A stretch of 11,414 nucleotides of DNA from Cephalothrix spiralis (lineage: Eukaryota; Nemertea; Palaeonemertea; Archinemertea; Cephalotrichidae), in contig JAUCNG010374484.1 in the NCBI GenBank assembly GCA_032353305.1, positions 1 through 11,414 of the forward strand, written 5' to 3'. A model generated the notes under the pieces. It had not been told where the DNA came from and ran no database searches. It saw only the letters and a program-made list of their open reading frames with translations. Each line of letters begins with the position of its first letter. Positions within the stretch are counted from its first letter, which is position 1. Below are positions 1-7,306 of the stretch, piece after piece. The position numbers and the translations under genes were made by a program.

Positions 1-288
1 CAGGTATGAGTATACTAGTTTACTGTTTACTATTTTGATATTGTTCATTTTCTTACACATTCAAGCACCTGGTATTTTTTCCGTTCTGCGCTATTGTTTT
101 AAGCAATGTACTAAATCTGACAAACCCAACAATCAAAAGGTACACACATGTACAGATTTCCTGGTCTTGAATTTTTAATCTCACTCGTATGTCACTCGTG
201 TGGTATTGAAACCCCTCGTGTTGTCACTGACTGCCAAACAGATACTAAAGTGCATGCAAGATGTCATGGTGCTCCTAAGAAAAAAGTA

Positions 289-750
289 GCGGGCGGGCAG
301 TCCTTGTGTAGGGCTTATAATAACATAAAAATGGGAACCTGTGGCCTTTTTTAAGTAAATTAGAATTTTAATTTTTTGAAAAATGGTATTTTTCTATCAA
401 ACTATGGGTTTATGATACAATTTATGAATTAAACAATAGTAATAATAACAGATTAACTCATAGTTAGATACAGGAACCGGACAGGAGCCAGACGGCTTTC
501 GATGTCCAGACCTGGATCTAACTATGAAATAATAATAATTAAAAAAAAAGAAAAACAATTGTTTTCCGCCCGCCGCTGTAAGCATTAGAAAATCTTATCC
601 ATCTTTGGCCGCCGCTGGACAACATCATGCTCAAATTTAAAATGAATAATTGATAAAAAGTGGTGATGTTCAAACTTTGACGTAGGGCCTACCTGTTTCT
701 TGAGCCATAAAAAAGTAAACTTTTTTTTTAACCGCCCTCCCCGCCGCATG
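289..750. repeat. Scattered GC-rich islets next to A/T homopolymers
   Basis: Four short GC-rich islets stand out of AT-rich DNA: GCGGGCGGGC near 289-298, CCGCCCGCCGC near 566-576, GGCCGCCGCTGG at 608-619 region, and ACCGCCCTCCCCGCCGC at 731-747. Three adjoin A or T runs, and the first is in the opposite orientation to the others. They look like eroded remnants of one dispersed repeat family, but they are too short to reconstruct an element or its ends. Confidence 0.35.
458..527 (-). repeat. 70-nt hairpin: candidate small-RNA precursor or tiny foldback repeat
   Basis: The arms 458-469 and 516-527 are perfectly complementary (TCATAGTTAGAT / ATCTAACTATGA). After a one-base mismatch (470/515) pairing resumes with CAGG/CCTG, then GGACA (479-483) with TGTCC (503-507). 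The loop of about 19 nt contains its own four-base stem. On the minus strand one mismatch becomes a G-U wobble, so that strand folds better. Overall size and arm length resemble an animal pre-miRNA. No evidence of expression or conservation is available, and a decayed MITE would look the same. The fold is well supported; the function is not. Confidence 0.55.
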
Positions 751-1582
751 ATTTTGAGAGAGAGAAAAAATGTAATTCAATAAATTTTTAAAAGGCATGA
801 TCTGAGTCCACTTTTGGTCAGTGGTCACAAGTCATTTAATCTATTTAAAATTCACGTCAATATATAGCCTCGTCCCCAGTAGTTTTTTTAATACAATTGC
901 ATGTTCTAAGGAATTGACTGCATGATGTCTAAAACGAAATAGATCCGTTTTGAACAATTTGGTACAATCGGTCCTCAAAAAACTGGGATTGGAAACTATG
1001 CATATTATATGGCAACTAACTTTTTTCGTCAGATTTAGTATATTTAGCTTTTCTGCTTTTATAAAACTTAATCACAATCTTTACTAAATTTTGACAATGT
1101 GTTTAGGATGATTATTATGTTCTTATGCCTGATGGCACACTACGTAATACAATAGAAGCTGTAACTGTGAGTAGGCATGGGAGGATTTCATCTGAAGTGA
1201 TTTTTTTTTAATATGTATATTTTTGCGATGATAGACTCATTCGTTTACAAAAGAAGTTCAAACAACCAAAGATGTCGTGAAGACTAGAAATGTTGCACCA
1301 AGTATTGATTTTTTGGAAGATAAGACCATGTTCTTTCATGTGATAATTCGCCGGCGTTAAAATTAGGTCATAGGATCATGTTTGTATTTTCAAAAGAGTC
1401 CGACCCACTTTGGGGCCCCTAGTACCAATGTATATAAATTATTTTGTCGAAAAACAAATGCTCCCAGAGCCCCTAAACACCAAAAAATAAGAGCATCGTA
1501 TTACTGCATTAGGCCATATTGATAATTATTTCACTTAAGACGCGACGAACACTTTTTCTCTACAGATTTGAGACAGCGTCCC

Positions 1583-1642
1583 ATTATAGCTTAGATTTTG
1601 CGGGGAGCAAAACCTGGGATCTGAAGGGGAGAAAGCTATAAT
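1583..1642. repeat. Nested small inverted repeat
   Basis: A perfect 10-bp inverted repeat (ATTATAGCTT at 1583-1592 with AAGCTATAAT at 1633-1642) encloses a second stem, TTTTGC-GGGGA-GCAAAA, itself flanked by AGAT/ATCT. This gives a cruciform-capable stretch of 60 bp. It may be chance or an eroded element. Confidence 0.4.
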
Positions 1643-2324
1643 TCAATTTTTCCTCTTTATCTATATTTGCCGTTTCCAGCGTTTTTGCTGAAATCTATAT
1701 AATTGAACTTTTCGAAGCATGTTTGAAGTATCACAAAAAATAAATTAGAATTACCTTTTAAGATTGCGATGAAACTTTGCCATTTGTTTTTTATACTTTG
1801 AGATTTGAGTGTGTCTGAAAAAATTAGTTGCTTTTTAATTTAGCTTCTTTTACGCTTTTGGCATGCCTATAGGAATTGGTAAAATAACTATTGATTTTTC
1901 AATCATGTCAAATAGAGGGCACTTAGATTCACAGAAGAATTAGTACATGTACAATGTAAAAATTATAAAATTAAATCACTAAGTTCTTTTGTACTCAGGA
2001 TGAGTTGGGTGTCAGAAAGGCTCAGGTATTTCCGAAAAACCTTAATCGTCTATCATGAGAAAAATGTAGGATTACCACACATTTAACTACTTTTTGTATC
2101 AAGAACGAACTTATAAAAATTTTTACCTTTATACGATGTTATACCAGTAGTAATATGGTCAGTACAGTATCTAGCCAGACCGTACTGCATAAATAATTAA
2201 TTAGAAGCGCGGGTGATTCATCGCCGATTAATATCGTCACGCGATAACTTAACATAGAACGGAATTTAAAGGTTTATTTTCAATATTATTAGAATAGAAT
2301 GATAGTGAGTAAATGTGTGGTAAA

Positions 2325-2493
2325 TATATAATTGAACATCTGGTAAATATTTTGGACTCGTTTTGGTTTAAGTTTGTGTGCTGATAAATCGACCAAACTT
2401 ATTCTTTGCGCAATTTTGTCGATCCACTCTAGAACTCATAATGGAACGTGTTCAAAATATTTACCGGATATCAAGATGTTCAATTATAATATA
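2325..2493. mobile_element. Inverted-repeat element, about 170 bp (MITE-like)
   Basis: The left arm 2325-2362 (TATAATTGAACATCT, GGTAAATATTTTG) and the right arm 2444-2493 are collinear reverse complements. The right arm has an extra block of about 9 nt and ends TTCAATTATAATATA. A further short stem (AAATCGAC/GTCGAT) sits between the arms. There is no open frame and no clear target-site duplication. This fits a small non-autonomous DNA transposon or foldback remnant. The family is unknown. Confidence 0.6.
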
Positions 2494-3478
2494 ATAATGA
2501 TTTATACAATACTGATCCTAACGTGATTTTTAATCGGTGAAAAATAATTTGTACTTGGGCTAGTATATTTGGTAACGTTCCAATACCTTTAGACCTTAAA
2601 TTCTAACCTTCCAACACTACACTTCACATAATGCAGGAACTTAGATATAACCTGCTTGGATGGAATATTTATCCATCATAAACAATGCCTAATGTATCGT
2701 CAGGGGCACTTTTAAAACATAACCCAAGGTAATGGTACCCTTATTTTTGATCTAACCTGTTATTAAAAATAAAATGTATATGTAGCAAATCCATAACTAA
2801 ATATTTCTAAATTAACCTTAATTTAAATTAATAATGTACACATTTGAGGTACAAAATGGAATGTAAATGGAAAATAGGAATTTTGAGTAACAACTTCTGA
2901 TGCCGACCCACACGAAATTGACCACTGCACAGTAATTCAATGTTTAACTGTAAATACTGAAAATGCGCTTTTAATTAAGCAAAAATGAGACCATTATCAC
3001 GTGACTCGATTCGTTTAATAACAGTTCAAGTCATCGGTTACTGAAATTGCATTGCTGACATCATATCGGTATAATAACTAAACGGTCTAATAACTAGCAG
3101 AGACCTCCATAAAAATCTTCTTAGAACTGTTTTGGCTGGACACTATATTATTACCGATGAGGCTGAATGCCTATGAATTAAGTATTTTAGAATAATCATC
3201 CTCACTATTTAAATGTTATCTTTCTGTTAAATCATTGGGCACTATTGCCTGCACTATCCTGTACCACTAATTGTACAAGTAGTTATATACTGTTAGACTA
3301 TGATTAGGAATATCAAAATCTAAAATCAATGCTAAGAACGATTTTCAAATATTCTATTTGGAAAAGTCACAAATCACAATATCAGTATAAGAATAATTTA
3401 CCAAGTTTGCCCTTAATCAAGAATAGAATTGTGGCCCATCGGTTCTAGACAATGAAGTCATTTGGTTAAAAATTCTTT

Positions 3479-3700
3479 ATCTGTAGAAACTCTTCCTCTG
3501 TCATCCCAATCCAATCCAAATTTAAAAGCAGTCACGTGGGGATTCCGAATTTTTTATGTTCCGAGGTTTCCGAAGACAATACGTAATACGGTTTTGTTTG
3601 GAATTTGTTCCGAACACATTGGAAAATCGCGGTATCAATAAGTGTTTGGCCTGGTAGGGTATCATTTGTTGTTTCCGAGAGACAAAGAGTTTCTACAGAT
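3479..3700. mobile_element. Inverted-repeat element with perfect 16-bp ends, 222 bp
   Basis: ATCTGTAGAAACTCTT at 3479-3494 is exactly repeated in inverse orientation at 3685-3700. The interior contains repeated TTCCGA/TCCGAA words and the palindrome TACGTA. There is no coding potential. Perfect terminal inverted repeats at this spacing suggest a MITE-like non-autonomous element, though no convincing target-site duplication was seen. It ends 271 bp before the first PH exon. Confidence 0.6.
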
Positions 3701-3971
3701 GTTGAATTGAATAAATTAGTTTGCTTTAACTATTATTAAATATTTAAAAAATGCTCAATCGATACACTTTCTTCCTGTCTATTCTTAATGTTATTTTTTC
3801 AGATTAGACTGACTATATGTCAATGAATTGAGTTATTAATAGTACATTGGTTTATATTATTGTACGCCGTCAGATAAACTTTAAGATTTATTATTATTCT
3901 TTTTCTTGTGGTGTTTTCCGAAATATTGTGTTTGATGATTAAAATTGCGTGTTTTGTTTCTCCATTTTTAG

Positions 3972-4085
3972 GTTATCAGAAAAGGGTATTTGACTCTCCA
4001 CAACATCAGTTTTATGAAGGGAGGATCAAAAGACTTTTGGTTCGTTTTGACTGCCGAAAACATCTCTTGGTTCAAAGATGAAGAA
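3972..4085 (+). CDS. Dynamin, PH-domain exon A (internal exon, 38 codons)
   Basis: This internal exon encodes the start of the PH domain of a classical dynamin, the GTPase that assembles around the necks of endocytic vesicles and cuts them. The reading begins [11 protein letters not shown], continues through [20 protein letters not shown] and ends KDEE. That is the dynamin PH signature: the first beta strands plus the lipid-contacting variable loop. The acceptor is a pyrimidine-rich tract ending TTTTTAG (AG at 3970-3971). The donor is GAA|GTAAGT at 4086. The exon is 114 nt and phase 0 on both sides. An ATG inside the exon (3990) is not a translation start, because homology begins upstream of it. 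In vertebrate dynamin-1 the variable loop reads GIMKGGSK; here it is SFMKGGSK, so the basic lysine is kept and the membrane-inserting isoleucine is a phenylalanine. Family assignment is confident. Which paralogue it is cannot be told. Confidence 0.95.
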
Positions 4086-4723
4086 GTAAGTGATTTTAAA
4101 CTTAACATTTTTACTAGTGGAAGTGAGTTTTACAAAAGTCACTTTTTTAAAAAAAATAATAATTTAAAAATAATTATTTTCTAAATCACAATTTTACAAA
4201 TAAAAGGTAGTTTCTGAAGTCAGGTCACACATTGTACAAGTGAAAGGTAGTTTTCAAAATCACAAATATACATGGGAAAGGTAATTTTATATCTTCAAAT
4301 CACAATTTGAAAAGTGAAAAGTATTTTTTCAAAATTACAACTACAAGCAGTAGTTTATTTCTTCAAAATCACAATTTTACACATGAAAGGTAGTTTTGTT
4401 TCAAAAATCGTGGAATAAAAAGTAGTTTTTTTCTCTTCTAAATCACAATTATACGAAGGAAATGTAGTTTTGTTTCTTAATTCAGATCACATATTTACAA
4501 GTGAAAGGTAGTTTTCAAAATCACAAATACACAAGTGAAAGGTAGTTTTTTCTTGATCAGAATTAACTAGTGAATTAAAAGAAATATTTTTTTCTAAATT
4601 TTTTTCTAACAATTATAAAGTGAAATTAATGTTTTTTTCAAAATTTTACAATACGAATGACAATGATCATCAATAAACTTATTTCGTACCGTAATAACAT
4701 TTTTTCTTCTTGTAATTTTACAG
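4086..4723 (+). other. Dynamin intron between PH exons A and B (638 nt)
   Basis: The intron has a GTAAGT donor and a TTTTACAG acceptor. Most of it is filled by a degenerate tandem array (4181-4560) described separately. The rest is AT-rich sequence without a recognisable element. Confidence 0.92.
4181..4560 (+). repeat. Degenerate tandem array, about 37-bp unit, roughly 10 copies
   Basis: The recurring theme is TTCAAAATCACAATTTTAC followed by AAGTGAAAGGTAGTTTT. Recognisable units start near 4181, 4220, 4255, 4298, 4330, 4365, 4403, 4439, 4480 and 4515. The units vary in length and carry many substitutions, so the array is old. An earlier block near 4117-4150 (AGTGAGTTTTACAAAAGTCAC) may be a more eroded unit. 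The array occupies most of the intron between PH exons A and B. Each AAAGGTAGTTTT unit contains a GGTAG word that resembles a weak splice donor, but true donors flank the coding exons. Confidence 0.8.
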
Positions 4724-4833
4724 GAAAAAGAAAAGAAATATATGCTTCCTTTAGACGGACTCAAAATTAGAGACTTAGAAGGCGGTTTTATGTCAAAGAA
4801 GAAATTGTTCGCATTATTCCATACTGAGCAACG
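4724..4833 (+). CDS. Dynamin, PH-domain exon B (internal exon, 36 codons + 2 nt)
   Basis: This exon continues the dynamin PH domain directly from exon A. It reads [19 protein letters not shown], then [18 protein letters not shown]. The lysine-rich EKEKKYML stretch and the LFALF..TEQR strand match the middle of animal dynamin PH domains, with no gap or frameshift at the junction (KDEE|EKEKK). The acceptor is TTTTACAG (AG at 4722-4723) and the donor is CG|GTAAAT at 4834. The exon ends two bases into an arginine codon that the T at 5712 completes, which confirms pairing with exon C. The reverse strand has an open stretch across this exon (4606-4935), but it shows no recognisable protein and appears to be a shadow. 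The neighbouring introns carry a tandem array upstream and a 725-bp foldback element downstream; both are excluded from the mRNA if splicing is normal. Confidence 0.95.
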
Positions 4834-5711
4834 GTAAATGCAATTTACGTAAAACAAAATTCTTAATTTAAGCTTTTGGGAGTTAAAACAAAAAATAGAT
4901 TCATTGATATAAGAGGTCATAGAAAAAGGGTACAACGGAATTCTTCCTCTTATGTGCCTACTTGACGATTTTAATACCCTTCTAATCTACCTATAACCGA
5001 AATTAATGTATCAGAAGCCACAGAAAGACCCAAAGTTTCTTGCCAGAAAAACCGCATTCAATTCCATTAAATATTTCTATGCCTAATCTTCATTAGAAAA
5101 TTTTATATTTCCACCAGATTCCGATGCAAATCTGCCTCCGCTGGCGAATCGAAACCTCGTGTCGTAGATATTGGTAGAAAGAATAGCTTATAGCACTCCA
5201 AAATTAAGGTAACGATGAGCGCAGTCGATTTAGGTAACAACATTTATAATTTTATAATTTTGGCGCAATCTAGCGGCCATGTAAAGACGATCGGATATCC
5301 GCTAGGTTTTGTCAAAATTATAGAATTTAAAATTCCTTTATCTAAATCGACTGAGCTCATCATTTCCTTCATTTTTGTCCTACGGTACTTTGTACCAATA
5401 AGAATCCATCGGAAACGATCGGATATCTCTAAATCTCCGGCGGAGGCAGATTAATAGCGTCAATGTGGTTGAAATTTCAAATGAAGATATTTGATGGAAT
5501 CGAATGCGGTGTTTTTGCAAGAAACAGTCTTTCTGCGGCTTCTAATACCTTAATATTGGTTATAGGACTCTTGTTATTTATGACCAGGTAGGCACCTAAG
5601 GGCAAATTCGCTGTACCCTATTTCTATGCCCTCTTGATTGTAATGTTAAACAAATCATTTTATAAACTGTACTTTTAATTATGTTACTTATCACTTTGCT
5701 TTAATCTTCAG
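4834..5711 (+). other. Dynamin intron between PH exons B and C (878 nt)
   Basis: The intron has a GTAAAT donor and a TTCAG acceptor. About five sixths of it is a single 725-bp foldback element (4911-5635). Removing the element would leave an intron of roughly 150 nt. This suggests, but does not prove, that the element inserted into a formerly short intron. Confidence 0.92.
4911..5635. mobile_element. 725-bp foldback element (whole-length imperfect palindrome)
   Basis: The left half is the reverse complement of the right half in collinear order from end to centre. AAGAGG (4911) pairs with CCTCTT (5635). The GTGCCTAC region near 4955 pairs with GTAGGCAC near 5588. AGAAGCC-CAGAAAG near 5012 pairs with CTTTCTGCGGCTTCT near 5530. 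AATCTGCCTCCGC near 5128 pairs with GGCGGAGGCAGATT (5439-5452). AGTCGATTTA (5223) pairs with TAAATCGACT (5352). CTAGCGG (5270-5276) pairs with CCGCTAG (5299-5305), leaving a 22-nt loop. The 79-codon + frame at 5215-5454 lies wholly inside this palindrome and resembles no protein, so I treat it as chance. No transposase is present. Element ends are approximate and no clean target duplication was seen. Confidence 0.85.
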
Positions 5712-5841
5712 TAACGTGTATAAAGATTATAAACAACTTGAACTCTCATGCGAAGGTCAGGATGAAGTCGACAGCTGGAAAGCATCATTTTTACGCGCTG
5801 GAGTTTATCCAGAACGTAATGTGGAAGACAATGGGTCAGAG
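5712..5841 (+). CDS. Dynamin, PH-domain exon C (internal exon, 43 codons)
   Basis: This exon finishes the PH domain. After the split arginine codon it reads [20 protein letters not shown], then [23 protein letters not shown]. The C-terminal PH alpha helix with its characteristic tryptophan ([10 protein letters not shown]) is intact. The GVYPER tail followed by an acidic ..EDNGSE linker matches the stretch that in vertebrate dynamin leads to the GTPase effector domain. The acceptor is TTAATCTTCAG (AG at 5710-5711). The donor is GAG|GTTTGT at 5842, weaker than the other two because position +3 is T. If that donor is skipped, the frame runs 14 codons to a TAG at 5884-5886. A second GTTAGT lies at 5882. 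The expected next exon (DPQLERQVETIRNLVDSY-like) was not found anywhere in the remaining 5.5 kb. Confidence 0.94.
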
Positions 5842-6136
5842 GTTTGTCATTTTTTGAAATATGTTTTAAACACTATTTTTGGTTAGTGTTGCAGTATCAT
5901 TCGTTCAACGACCGCTTGGTGGCTCTCCAATCTTCACTGTACATGTCTAAGTATATGTCCTGGCTTTCGTTTTGTTGTATTTCAACCTACCGTTAATGCA
6001 ATGGCATTTATTCGTTTTCAAATTTACTTCAATGCGATAGAATTTAAACATTTTATCACGTTATGTATTTTGACCATAGATTTAATATACCCATATAGAG
6101 GCAAACACGTATGGAAAATAGTTTAGATTTGATTTT

Positions 6137-6219
6137 GATTTGATTTTGCACTGGATATAATTATATCATCGCAACATTTTTTCGATAGTTTAGACGATAG
6201 TCTAGTACAAAATCAAATC
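6137..6219. repeat. Inverted repeat of 16 bp around a 51-nt spacer
   Basis: GATTTGATTTTGCACT (6137-6152) matches the reverse complement of 6204-6219 with one mismatch. The left arm is preceded by one more GATTTGATTTT-like word, so this side is also a short tandem repeat. No coding content; origin unclear. Confidence 0.5.
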
Positions 6220-6760
6220 GGATTTATGTTACATAAAAACGCCTAAGATGACTCTTTTGTCCGCGACGATGCTCAAGAGGGGCCTTATTCGTCAAATTAT
6301 GTTCGAAAGGGCCACACTCAGTTAAAGGTAATAGACGTAAATGTGCCTACTATTTCACAATAATATCGCAAATAGGCTTATGAATAATTCTTAAAAATTG
6401 AACATGATAAATTAAATCATAATGCACAATCTGGGTATTCTTAATCTATATTTTAACTTATGTAATAAAATAAATTAATTTTAAGTATTTATTTTTGACA
6501 ATTATTGTTATGAGCCTCGCTTTCGAACGCCAAGCAGACGATGAACGTTTAATACTGACAAATAGTCTTAGCCTCGGTACTTGAATTTAAATAATCCATG
6601 GGAACAGCTTCGGCCCCTTTACTAATTTTTACCCTTTCATCCAGTTTCATGGCCATTCTATGGCAGGATGCACTTATTAGAAAAAGAAAATATTGAAAAT
6701 GATTTAGAAATAGTAAGCTGTCTAAACACAAAGTGCTTTGTATTGTTGTAGTCCACCGGA

Positions 6761-7042
6761 TCTGCGTTTGCGCAATTTAGTTTTTGCACTGCGAAAATCC
6801 AAAAATTAACAGCGAATTCTTGTAGATTTGTGTCATATTTCTATATGTTGGTAATATATATATATAGCCTAAAATCAGCAATTCTCGAGATATTCGAGTC
6901 CATGAAAAATAAATAATTGTAATTTGACCTTCAATATCTCAGTAACGGCCGGATATAAATGTATTACCAACAGATTGAAATAAAATTATGACCCTAATCT
7001 ACAAGAATCCAATGTTATTTTTTAGATTCGCGCATGCGCAGA
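6761..7042. mobile_element. MITE-like element, about 282 bp, with long terminal inverted repeats
   Basis: The left arm 6761-6856 and right arm 6962-7042 are diverged reverse complements. TCTGCGTTTGCGC at the left end corresponds to GCGCATGCGCAGA at the right end. ATTCTTGTAGATT (6816) matches AATCTACAAGAAT (ending 7007). TTGGTAATA (6848-6856) matches TATTACCAA (6962-6970). The spacer has a TA dinucleotide run and a CTCGA-GATAT-TCGAG mini-stem. No open frame is present, and I did not find a convincing target-site duplication. The right end carries a perfect NRF-1-type palindrome (CGCGCATGCGCA, 7029-7040). Confidence 0.75.
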
Positions 7043-7085
7043 GTAAAAATTGATGGTTATACGCCGAATTATGAAATTTAGGACC

Positions 7086-7097
7086 AGGTCAAGGTCA
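7086..7097 (+). promoter_or_regulatory. Nuclear-receptor-like direct repeat AGGTCAAGGTCA
   Basis: Two AGGTCA half-sites abut with no spacer (DR0). The stretch also contains TCAAGGTCA, the extended monomer site known for SF-1/ERR-type receptors. It lies in non-coding DNA between two MITE-like elements. This is only a sequence match; occupancy and function are unknown. Confidence 0.25.
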
Positions 7098-7110
7098 TAG
7101 CTACATTACA

Positions 7111-7306
7111 GTTTTTGATGCCATTTTAGAACGATCCCATTTCATTACCCATAATACAACGCAAAAACCTCGTTTTCGATAATTTTGTCTCGTTTTGGAG
7201 CAAACATTACCGAAAACGAGGTTTTTGCGTTGCATTATGGGTAATAAAATGGGAATATTCTAATGGGAACAAAATTTTCGCAATGCAGCCATCTTGTACT
7301 ATACAC
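7111..7306. mobile_element. Hairpin MITE, copy 1 of a two-copy family in this window
   Basis: The core arms 7136-7178 and 7211-7253 are an almost perfect inverted repeat of about 43 bp (ATTACCCATAATACAACGC / GCGTTGCATTATGGGTAAT, then AACCTCGTTTTCG / CGAAAACGAGGTT) around a 32-nt loop. Pairing extends outward through CCCAT/ATGGG and TTAGAA/TTCTAA. The right flank, GGAACAAAATTTTCGCAATG and GCAGCCAT, is shared with the copy at 11055-11260, which shows the element extends beyond the core hairpin. There is no coding sequence. The left boundary is approximate. Confidence 0.85.

Larger units (their letters stand above)
1..3971 (+). other. Presumed long upstream intron of dynamin (at least 3.9 kb)
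   Basis: No dynamin stalk/middle-domain exon could be recognised here on the + strand, and no other gene on either strand. The only ATG-initiated open frames (148-354 +, 397-585 -) resemble no family I know. The 3' end has a good acceptor (TTTGTTTCTCCATTTTTAG), so at least the distal part is intron. Contents: GC-rich islets at 289-750, a strong hairpin at 458-527, a nested small hairpin at 1583-1642, an IR element at 2325-2493 and another at 3479-3700. I see nothing definable in 760-1580, 1650-2320 and 2500-3470 beyond AT-rich sequence. Part of this stretch could be intergenic if the first exon shown is not preceded by others on this contig, but an internal PH exon requires upstream coding sequence. 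Confidence 0.7.

Noticed and set aside
148-354. 68-codon + frame with several Cys/His residues
   Set aside because: It has no recognisable domain, an in-frame stop shortly upstream, a low-complexity Lys-rich segment from the A-run, and overlaps a GC islet. It could be an eroded repeat, but there is not enough for a gene call.
458-527. Hammerhead ribozyme or tRNA
   Set aside because: A GAAA word and a compact fold are present, but the CUGANGA core is missing. No cloverleaf, anticodon arm or TTCGA-type T loop could be drawn.
397-585. 62-codon minus frame
   Set aside because: It is Phe/Tyr-rich because of T-rich runs and spans the 458-527 hairpin. No family is recognisable.
3011-3165. Inverted repeat around CATCGGT/ACCGATG
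   Set aside because: The matching words (CATCGGT and AACAGTTC) are not in collinear inverted order, so they do not form one stem.
1-3971. Dynamin stalk exon (…EDFIGFANAQ-like) upstream
   Set aside because: No matching reading in any + frame was found by eye.
4606-4935. 109-codon minus frame across PH exon B
   Set aside because: It is antisense to a confident coding exon and its splice sites, and has no similarity to a known protein.
5215-5454. 79-codon + frame
   Set aside because: It lies entirely inside the palindromic element at 4911-5635 and has no domain. Openness follows from the repeat composition.
6851-6866. TA microsatellite
   Set aside because: There are only about six to seven TA units, too short to be worth calling separately from the MITE that contains it.
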